DNA of 64,000 nucleotides from Arsenophonus sp052174475 (GTDB lineage: Bacteria > Pseudomonadota > Gammaproteobacteria > Enterobacterales > Enterobacteriaceae): NCBI GenBank assembly GCA_052174475.1, contig JBQMRO010000029.1:124001-188000 (forward strand), read 5' to 3'. The notes beneath the pieces are model-generated. The model was not told where the DNA came from. It was given only the letters and a program-made list of their open reading frames with translations, and ran no database searches. The first letter of the stretch is position 1. Each line of letters begins with the position of its first letter. Below, one piece after another: positions 57,000 to 64,000 of this stretch. Position numbers and translations under genes: made by a program.

Positions 57000-58390
57000 T
57001 TGTAGTTAAACTGTGCTCCGCTCTAATGCTTCGTGAATTTCTATTTCCACTTTTAACTTGATGTTGTTTATTACCAGGATCAGTAAGAAAAATTTCATTA
57101 TAAGCTTCAGATTTTCTGAGTAGACGGGGATAGCTTAAATACCATTGAAATGGTTGTTTTTTGAACTAAACTTCTTCAAGCATTAGCTTCGTAGCCTTAC
57201 ACTGTCAAACAAAAGATGATATTCAAATTAAATTTATCGTTCTTATTAACGCCTATACACTGATAGGAAGCATAGAATGTCAGCTATTCCTCTCAATCTT
57301 TATCCAACTTGTTCATAGCTGCAGGAGGAGATACTCGCTGCAACTCATTACCAATAAAACATTAAGGAGTTTATTAGCGGCATCGCGCCTCTCTGGTAGC
57401 TCAAAGCTCCGCATCTCATCCTTAACTTTCGATTACATATCCTTGTAGAATGATATCAGCATATCAGTTATTTTATACTCAACAATATTGGCATTGCGTG
57501 CCAGGGAATATCTTTAGCATTGCATTCAAAACCAAGCACTATTTTCCGTAGCAAATCTGGTGGGTACAGTTAAGCAACTTGCTCACTAGGCATTGAAAAT
57601 TACGTTCAGTTTACTTATTGACTCTCAATAACCCATTTGAGCTCAACGAGCTCATTACGTCTATAAACAGTGTCGTCAATAATAAGCAGCGGGTAAAAGC
57701 GATTAACTTAACTCTGATCAGCACGGGTATATGGCATCAATCTAGAAATAAACATAGCTTCGTGTATTATTTAAATCACGCAAGGACCATTGCTTGAGCT
57801 CTTCAATGTATTAGTATTTCAGTTTTCTGATGTGGGTATACTGGCAAATAAACCATGTGCTTTCATCGAGAAAAGTTCTAGGTTTTTATTAAATCACCGG
57901 TAGATAATGCTTCACGTATACAGGCCATAGTAGCAACTCTTCACGCTTTTTACACTCCTTAGTTAAGACAGTAGCAACCGAGTTGTTGAGACATATTTTG
58001 TTCCCGCTACGATTCCTTAATCTTAGACACTTTTATCTTAACATCGTCAATACCCGTCTTTCTAGGTTAGCTACGACAAATAATCGTTATAGATGACTTG
58101 CTCCCTATCCGTCAACAAGGTAATGTTTATATCTTATTGCAGAATGACTTCGAGCTTCGCCTCAACAGCGGTGTTATCAGTTACCATCCACTATTACGGA
58201 TGCGTTCATGCAAGGGTTAAGAGGTAATATCTAGTTTCGCATATTACCTCTAGGCAGACTTTTGTGGCATATAATTTTTCTGTTGTTGAAGTTATTCACG
58301 AAATCAATCAGGAGCGTACGCCATGTATTTCTAAAACTAGATACATTAAAAATAAGCATGACTCCAAAAAGATCCGCTGACGATAAACGC
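57000..58390 (-). mobile_element. IS256-family transposase relic
   Basis: A reverse-oriented copy of about 1.3 kb, nearest by eye to 32925-34330. The C-terminal part is near 57220-57340 ('RKIERNS*HSMLPISV'), ECNAKDIPWHAMPILLSI-like (about 57480-57530, the 'RCWVHKTANVLN' region), 'LIDDTVYRRNELVEL' (about 57640-57690), and 'ITAVEAKLEVILQ' (about 58130-58180). It separates hldE from the cobB/lol cluster. Confidence 0.75.
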
Positions 58391-58639
58391 TCTAAAATCA
58401 ACTCTATGCTGAATAGTATTTCAGTATATTAGACGGTATAAGAGCGTAAAGATTAAGGAAATTGACAACAGTAATAACAATCATCAGTTGATAGATTAAT
58501 TTCGCATTCAATAACCTAATCTGATTGATAGCAAGAAACTTTTAATAATATACTATACATATAAATAATATATCAATTATTCGTTTTCATATAAGATATT
58601 AATATTTTTGCGTAACTGACAAAATATCACACAGGAAAT

Positions 58640-58992
58640 TCTCTAGTTTTTACTAACCTATGATTGGATCAGCATTGATTTTTTATATTTGCTTGATGAA
58701 ATTAATAACGCCACTGATTGTAAAAATTCTGAAGTAATTCTAGATTTTTAATAAAACCTTAAGGCGTTTTAATATCTTTAACTCGAGGTTATTCCTATAA
58801 AGCATCTGTTACTCAAAAAGTAGGAATTTTAGATTCAGCAGAAATTACAGCACCAGTTTCAACACGACAATTTTTTATTTTCATTTTATCAATTAGTTGT
58901 TTGTTTTGGTGAAAAAGGCAACAACGAAATCTTTGTCGGTGTAAATTTTTCTTTTTACGTAATTTTCTAAGACGACAATAAAATAGTACCAT
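58640..58992 (-). pseudogene. cobB: cobB (sirtuin deacylase) fossil, N-terminal part
   Basis: The minus strand reads MVLFYCRLRKLRKKKNLHRQ and RFRCCLFHQNKQLIDKMKIK (58990 down to about 58870), then RVETGAVISAESKIPTF, a stop, VTDALxExPRVKDIKTPxGF and IKNLELLQNFYNQWRY (to about 58670). E. coli CobB has LSRFRKNKRRLRERLRQRIF, VLTGAGISAESGIRTFRAAD, VEDVATPEGF and FYNARRRQL. The GAGISAES NAD-binding motif is still visible. The C-terminal half is absent. In E. coli the order is lolE-nagK-cobB; nagK has gone completely. Confidence 0.88.
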
Positions 58993-59075
58993 TGTAAGAG
59001 TATCCTTTTCATGCTAAGCAATTCATTTTTTAATTAAACAATCGCTACTTTTAGATAATTAAAAAATAATAATTG

Positions 59076-60338
59076 TTATTGCCCACTTAAAATTCGCGCA
59101 GGATCTATTTTTGTTGCCCGTTTAGCTGGATACCAGCTAGCGAGTAGACTTAAAACTAATGTTGTTAACATAACATAAAATACATCGATAATCTGGAGTT
59201 CAGAGGGTAAAAAATCAATAAAATAAATATCACCTGATAAAATAGGATGACTAATAATATTTTCTATATATTTAATAATAGTCGTTAAATTTAGTGATAT
59301 AAAAATTCCGACTAACATACCAATAAAACACCCAATCATCCCCGTTATTAATCCATACCATAAAAAAATAGCTCGAATAAAACCATCTTTAGCACCGAGT
59401 GTTATCAATACTGCAATATCGGTTCTTTTGTCTTTTACTGCCATCACCAGCGTAGAGATAATATTAAAGCAGGCGATACCAATTACTAAAATCATGGTAA
59501 GATACATTATGCCACGTACCATTTGAATATCGTTATACATATAACCATAATCTGCTATCCAACTTTTAATAGTGACGTAATGGCCAGTATTAATGCCGGC
59601 ATCATAAACTACTTTATTAGCAGCAAAAATATCATTTACACTGATATGAAAACCAGTAACACTATCACCATAGGATAAATAGTGCTGTGCATCTTGCAGT
59701 GGTACTATTGCTAAATGATGATCTAATATGCCATTTAATTTTAATATACCAATAACCGTAACACTAATTTGATTTAGTTGTTGAATACCTAATTTAGTAT
59801 CATGATTAGAGATCATGATGCTAATATGATCTCCAGGTGAAATTTTTAATGTTTTTGCGACGCCTTGACCTAAAATAATTTCGTTATTACCTAGTTTTAA
59901 TTTTTGCCATGCATCATTCAAGATAAAATCAGGTAATGAACTAACTGAGCGTTCTGATAGTAAATCAATACCGGATACTTGTATTGCTTTCAATGTACCC
60001 CCTTTTTCAATCAACCCAGTAAAATTAATATAAGGTGATACACCAACAACCCCTGGAGTTTGCCGAACCTTAGCTAAATCAGCTTGCCAATTTAAATAAG
60101 GTTGATTAACTACCGCAATTTGTCCATGAGGAACAACTGAAAGTATGCGATTTTTTAATTCACGTTCAAAACCATTCATTGCACTTAAACCGATAATTAA
60201 CACTGCAACACCAAGTGCAATACCCAGTATAGAAATAATCGATATTAATGAAACCAAACTTATTCTTTTTTTGCCTTGACTGAAACGAATAGCAATCTTT
60301 AAGGCATGAGGTAATTCTGCCATGAGTATGCTACTCAC
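59076..60338 (-). CDS. lolE: Lipoprotein-releasing system transmembrane protein LolE
   Basis: A permease of the LolCDE ABC transporter, which releases outer-membrane lipoproteins from the inner membrane to LolA. 420 codons from GTG 60338, which overlaps the lolD stop as GTGA. The ATG at 60323 (MAELPHALKIAIRFSQGKKR) gives 415 residues and agrees better with E. coli (414, MAMPLSLLIGLRFSRG). One N-terminal transmembrane segment (about residues 25-48), a large periplasmic domain, then three C-terminal transmembrane segments (about 270-410) ending ASWYPAKRATKIDPARILSG. The conserved YINFTGL and MVRGIMYL are present. Last gene of a lolC-lolD-lolE operon with overlapping ends. Confidence 0.96.
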   Translation of the reverse strand: MSSILMAELPHALKIAIRFSQGKKRISLVSLISIISILGIALGVAVLIIGLSAMNGFERELKNRILSVVPHGQIAVVNQPYLNWQADLAKVRQTPGVVGVSPYINFTGLIEKGGTLKAIQVSGIDLLSERSVSSLPDFILNDAWQKLKLGNNEIILGQGVAKTLKISPGDHISIMISNHDTKLGIQQLNQISVTVIGILKLNGILDHHLAIVPLQDAQHYLSYGDSVTGFHISVNDIFAANKVVYDAGINTGHYVTIKSWIADYGYMYNDIQMVRGIMYLTMILVIGIACFNIISTLVMAVKDKRTDIAVLITLGAKDGFIRAIFLWYGLITGMIGCFIGMLVGIFISLNLTTIIKYIENIISHPILSGDIYFIDFLPSELQIIDVFYVMLTTLVLSLLASWYPAKRATKIDPARILSGQ

Positions 60339-61030
60339 GTTAAACTTGAATCATCTTGTAAAGAGCCATCCCTCATTTTCAATTGACGAGTTAAACGACA
60401 AGCAAGTCGCAAATCATGAGTTACAACTAAAAATGCTGTCCCTTTTTGTCTATTAAGATTCATTAATAAATCAAAAATAATATCTACATTGCGTAGGTCT
60501 AAATTACCTGTCGGTTCATCCGCTAACACTAAAGCAGGTTCGTTAACAATTGCACGGGCAATTGCAACTCGCTGACGTTCGCCGCCAGATAATTCAGTCG
60601 AGCGATGATTAACTTGATGCGATAAACCTACTGCTGCTAACGTATGATTAGCTTTATGCTGAGCTTTAATACGTGTCATTCCGCCAATTAATAATGGCAT
60701 CATTACATTTTCTAATGCAGTAAAATCCGGTAATAAATGATGAAATTGATAGATAAATCCTAACTCTTTATTGCGTAGTTCAGCTCTAGCATTGCTAGAG
60801 AGTATGGTAATTTTTTTACCATTAAAAATAATGTCACCGCTACTTGGCGTATCTAATCCGCCCAATAAGTGCAGAAGTGTACTCTTGCCAGAACCTGAGC
60901 TACCTAGAATTGCCGTCATTTCACTTTTATTGATTGATAATGAAATGTTTTTAAGAACATTAGTTAAAATTTTGCCATCTTGATAAGATTTACAAAGGTC
61001 TTGGCAGACTAATAAAGGGGAATTATTCAT
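60335..61030 (-). CDS. lolD: Lipoprotein-releasing system ATPase LolD
   Basis: The ABC ATPase that drives lipoprotein release. From ATG 61030 (MNNSPLLVCQDLCKSYQDGK) it has 231 residues, against 233 in E. coli. Walker A GSSGSGKST, the LolD-typical YQFHHLLPDFTALENV (Q-loop), signature LSGGERQR, Walker B LVLADEPTGNLD and switch THD are all intact. The start lies within the last codons of lolC (8-bp overlap), and the end overlaps lolE, so translation is probably coupled. A longer reading from 61120 has no family support. Confidence 0.97.
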   Translation of the reverse strand: MNNSPLLVCQDLCKSYQDGKILTNVLKNISLSINKSEMTAILGSSGSGKSTLLHLLGGLDTPSSGDIIFNGKKITILSSNARAELRNKELGFIYQFHHLLPDFTALENVMMPLLIGGMTRIKAQHKANHTLAAVGLSHQVNHRSTELSGGERQRVAIARAIVNEPALVLADEPTGNLDLRNVDIIFDLLMNLNRQKGTAFLVVTHDLRLACRLTRQLKMRDGSLQDDSSLT

Positions 61031-62225
61031 AACGTAAAGCTTCTGCAGGTTGAACAGTGGCTGCACGCCAAGATGGATAAAGAGTGGCCAATAATGAGAT
61101 AGCGATTGAAGATAAAGCAATTAATATAATACGGGAAGGATTAATAGATATTGGTAACTCGATACCTTTAGCTAATAAACCAAACATAGGCATTATTATA
61201 TTGAGCTGGCTTGTGATAAATAGACCTAATAATGTTCCAATGATGCTACCAATGATTCCTATCGCTGCTCCTTGAAGGATAAAGATAGCCATAATTTGCC
61301 TTCGTTTTAAACCTAAAGTTTGCAAAACACCCCCTTCAGACTCTTTTTCCATAACTAATAATGAAAGTGAAGTAACAATATTAAATGCTGCTACAGCAAT
61401 AATGAGACTTAATAATAATCCCATCATATTTTTTTCCATTTTCACTGCCTGAAAAAATTCACCTTTTCGTTCACGCCAATCCTTCCATATCATACCTGCC
61501 GGTAACGTTTGTTTACACAAGTTATCAACGGTTAATGGTGCGTTAAGATACAGACGCCAACCAGTAATATTACCGATCGGATAACGCATTAATCGTGCTG
61601 CATCTAACTGATTAACTAATAATTCACTATTATCGGCTTCACCTTGGGTAGAAAAAAAGCCAGCTACTGTGAATAAACGCTGACTTGGTATTCTGCCCAT
61701 TGGCGTAAGTTGACTAACAGCAGGGACAATTAATCTCAATTGATCCCCTCTTCTTAGTTTTAGTTGTTCAGCTAATTTTACACCTAAAATAGCATGGTAA
61801 CTACCAGCAGTTAACACTGAAGAATCAACATCTTGTACGTGGTTTAACAAAGGATCAGTTGATGTTTCATTAACACCAATCATGACCGCAAGCCCCATAT
61901 TTTGCATACTTTGCAATACAACATCACTTTCCACAATTGGGGCAATGTTCTTGATTCCTTGCAAATAGGTTATATTTTTTGCTGGATACTGACTTGGGTT
62001 GAGATTACCTTTATGTGTCGTTAAAATAACCTGCGGCATATATGTTAAAATGCTCTGTTGCAATGAATGTTCAAAACCATTCATAACAGCAGTGACGGTA
62101 ATTAATGCCATAATCCCTAATGCAATGCCAATCGTAGATAAACTTGATACGAACCGACCAAATCGGTCGCCTGTTTGTCCACGCATGTAACGTAGACCAA
62201 TATAAAAGATAACAGACTGAGACAT
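61023..62225 (-). CDS. lolC: Lipoprotein-releasing system transmembrane protein LolC
   Basis: The second permease of LolCDE. From ATG 62225 (MSQSVIFYIGLRYMRGQTGD) it has 400 residues, against 399 in E. coli (MYQPVALFIGLRYMRG). An upstream ATG at 62300 would add 25 residues not found in the family. RFGRFVSSLSTIGIALGIMA marks the first membrane segment. The periplasmic domain includes TPMGRIPSQRLF (the Pro-containing loop) and NITGWRLYL. Three C-terminal transmembrane segments end LYPSWRAATVQPAEALRYE. First gene of the operon; mfd diverges from it with about 195 bp between, as in E. coli. Confidence 0.96.
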   Translation of the reverse strand: MSQSVIFYIGLRYMRGQTGDRFGRFVSSLSTIGIALGIMALITVTAVMNGFEHSLQQSILTYMPQVILTTHKGNLNPSQYPAKNITYLQGIKNIAPIVESDVVLQSMQNMGLAVMIGVNETSTDPLLNHVQDVDSSVLTAGSYHAILGVKLAEQLKLRRGDQLRLIVPAVSQLTPMGRIPSQRLFTVAGFFSTQGEADNSELLVNQLDAARLMRYPIGNITGWRLYLNAPLTVDNLCKQTLPAGMIWKDWRERKGEFFQAVKMEKNMMGLLLSLIIAVAAFNIVTSLSLLVMEKESEGGVLQTLGLKRRQIMAIFILQGAAIGIIGSIIGTLLGLFITSQLNIIMPMFGLLAKGIELPISINPSRIILIALSSIAISLLATLYPSWRAATVQPAEALRYE

Positions 62226-62419
62226 TAAATTCAATATACCTCTTGTTGCCAAAGCAAAGTATTTGGCGATAATAAATTGTAGCTTACTGAATGAAATCAC
62301 TTTAAGTCAACATTTTACAATTTTTTTATATATATCTTAACAGATTAGACTATTTTCGTTTGTTTTAGTATTAATAAAGCAAGCATTACAATTTTAATAA
62401 TGAGAATTAATTAATCCTT

Positions 62420-64000
62420 ATGTCGGCAAAATATTATTATCAACTACCTAAAAAGCAAGGTGATATTCGCCATTTGGGGTGTCTGATTGGCGCAGCAGCC
62501 GCTGTTGAGTGTGCTGATATTATCGAACGCCATCCAGGTCTTATTGTCTTAATCACTCAAGATACACATAATGCCTTAAAATTATGTGGTGAAATACAAC
62601 AATTTTCACAGAATTCAGTAACAATCTTCTCGGATTGGGAGACGCTGCCTTATGATAGTTTTTCACCACATCAAGAAATTATTTCAACGCGTTTAGTTAA
62701 TCTTTATCGACTGCCGACTTTGACAAAAGGTTTATTAATTGTTCCGGTTAATACGTTAATGCAAAAAGTTTGCCCTGCTGATTTCCTAATCAGCAATGCA
62801 CTGCTTATCCATAAGTGGAGTAAGCTTTCACGTGAAAAATTGCGTAATAGTCTTGATAAAGCCGGTTATCGATATGTTGAACAAGTACTCGAGCATGGTG
62901 AATATACTACTCGTGGATCGTTACTTGATCTCTTTCCAATGGGCAGTAACGATCCATATCGAATTGACTTTTTTGATGATGAAATTGATAGCTTAAGAAC
63001 TTTTAATGTTGATAGTCAACTGACTGTCAGCGAAGTTGAGCAGATAAACTTATTACCCGCTCACGAATTTCCAATAGATGATAAAGCTATTGAATTATTC
63101 CGTAGCCAATGGCGTAAATATTTCAACGTACGGCGTGATCCTGAACATATCTATCAACAAATTAGTAAAAAAATACTGCCAGCAGGAATTGAATATTGGC
63201 AACCTCTTTTTTTCAATCAGTCACTGTCTTCTTTATTTGACTACTTTCCCGCTAATACTTTGTTGATCACGCAAGATTTAGCAGTAATGGCTGATAGATT
63301 TTGGACTGATACTTATCATCGCTATGAGAGCCGAAATGTTGATCCAATGCGTCCGCTATTACCGCCTAATATGCTTTGGTTAAATAGCGAGCAGCTTAAT
63401 CAAACCCTTAAAACATGGCCGCGTATTAAAATTTCAGTTGAACCGGTTGCTAAAAAAGCAGGTAATACTAACCTGCCCTATTTAGCTTTACCTGATTTAA
63501 GTATCAGTCAAAAAAATAAAGCCCCGCTTGATAAGCTAGATCAGTTTAGCAGAAATTTTGTTGGCCGAATTGTTTTTTCTGTAGAAAGTCCCGGACGACG
63601 TGAAACAGTACAAGAGTTACTAGCACAGATAAAAATCAACCCTATTAAGATTAAAACTCTGAATAAAACTAATGATGCAGGTTTTTACATTACAGTAGGT
63701 GCTGCTGAACAAGGTTTTACTAATCAGGATCAACAAATAGCCCTCATTTGTGAAAGCGATATTTTAGGTAAACGGGTTATTCAACGTCATACTGAAGAAT
63801 ATAAAACGATTAATATCGACCTATTAATCCGTAATCTGGCTGAATTACGGCTAGGACAACCTGTTGTTCACCTTGAACATGGGGTTGGACGTTATCAAGG
63901 CTTAACGACTTTGGTTGTAGGCGGTATTCAAGCTGAATATTTGATGCTAACTTATGCTGGCAATGATAAACTTTATGCTCCGGTTTCATCGCTGAATTTA
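62420..64000 (+). CDS. mfd: Transcription-repair coupling factor Mfd (N-terminal 527 codons, runs off window)
   Basis: Mfd displaces stalled RNA polymerase and recruits UvrA to lesions. Open without a stop from ATG 62420 to the window edge, 527 codons; the E. coli protein has 1148. Collinear with E. coli: WETLPYDSFSPHQEIISTRL, IVPVNTLMQKVCP, LEHGEYTTRGSLLDLFPMGS and IDFFDDEIDSLRTFNVDSQ (UvrB-like module), NLLPAHEF, then GQPVVHLEHGVGRYQGL at the RNA-polymerase-interacting domain. The helicase motor lies beyond the window. Its UvrA partner is intact at 6757. The SD is weak (TGAGAA about 14 bases upstream). Confidence 0.96.
   Translation, partial: MSAKYYYQLPKKQGDIRHLGCLIGAAAAVECADIIERHPGLIVLITQDTHNALKLCGEIQQFSQNSVTIFSDWETLPYDSFSPHQEIISTRLVNLYRLPTLTKGLLIVPVNTLMQKVCPADFLISNALLIHKWSKLSREKLRNSLDKAGYRYVEQVLEHGEYTTRGSLLDLFPMGSNDPYRIDFFDDEIDSLRTFNVDSQLTVSEVEQINLLPAHEFPIDDKAIELFRSQWRKYFNVRRDPEHIYQQISKKILPAGIEYWQPLFFNQSLSSLFDYFPANTLLITQDLAVMADRFWTDTYHRYESRNVDPMRPLLPPNMLWLNSEQLNQTLKTWPRIKISVEPVAKKAGNTNLPYLALPDLSISQKNKAPLDKLDQFSRNFVGRIVFSVESPGRRETVQELLAQIKINPIKIKTLNKTNDAGFYITVGAAEQGFTNQDQQIALICESDILGKRVIQRHTEEYKTINIDLLIRNLAELRLGQPVVHLEHGVGRYQGLTTLVVGGIQAEYLMLTYAGNDKLYAPVSSLNL

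Noticed and set aside
62340..62419. A defined sigma70 promoter for mfd (TTGTTT and TACAAT)
   Set aside because: The spacing between these hexamers is about 21 bp, too long, and the region is so AT-rich that chance matches are common.

Overview
The window looks like chromosome from an AT-rich, host-restricted member of the Enterobacterales, most likely an insect endosymbiont whose genome is still shrinking. Every recognisable gene or gene relic is a close relative of its Escherichia coli counterpart, and several gene orders are enterobacterial: ribA / lapA-lapB-pyrF-yciH, rsxABCDGE-nth, ribB / ubiK / hldE, and cobB-lolE-lolD-lolC / mfd. A Sodalis-, Arsenophonus- or Serratia symbiotica-like lineage would fit, but the sequence alone does not decide which. 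About 12 kb of 64 kb (near 19%) is intact protein-coding sequence. The rest is gene fossils, dead insertion sequences and DNA in which nothing can be recognised. No tRNA, rRNA, CRISPR array or prophage was found.

Layout. 1-6.7 kb: IS1595, IS91 and IS481 relics and an unrecognised stretch. 6.7-13.4 kb: uvrA and ssb, normally adjacent and divergent, now split by an IS1595 relic that itself contains an IS91 relic. 13.4-27.5 kb: decayed DNA and IS256, IS1595, IS481 and IS91 relics around one intact gene, epmA. 27.6-35.2 kb: ribA, then lapA, lapB (three nonsense codons), pyrF (cut by IS256) and a yciH fossil. 35.4-38.5 kb: an IS91 relic interrupted by IS1595. 40.6-46.3 kb: nth with one in-frame UGA, preceded by fossils of the whole rsxABCDGE operon. 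46.3-48.5 kb: an IS91 relic, a 50-bp perfect palindrome, and a purM fossil with a trace of its PurR operator. 49-52.5 kb: IS relics. 52.6-57 kb: ribB with an eroded FMN riboswitch, ubiK and hldE. 57-64 kb: an IS256 relic, a cobB fossil, the intact lolCDE operon and the first 527 codons of mfd.

Function. The intact set covers DNA repair (uvrA, mfd), replication (ssb), EF-P modification (epmA), two riboflavin entry steps (ribA, ribB), a ubiquinone accessory factor (ubiK), LPS heptose supply (hldE), lipoprotein export (lolCDE) and lapA. Lost or failing functions are de novo purine and pyrimidine steps (purM, pyrF), the Rsx/Rnf electron-transport complex, sirtuin CobB, probably endonuclease III and the LPS regulator LapB. 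Regulation has eroded too: the uvrA LexA box, the ribB riboswitch and the purM PurR box survive only as degenerate traces.

Mobile elements. Four families are recognised from decayed transposases: IS256 (eight copies), IS1595 (eight copies), IS91 (five copies) and IS481 (four copies). None has an intact transposase. Their nesting records a past burst of transposition, and one IS91/IS1595 pair looks like a one-ended, rolling-circle transposition product.
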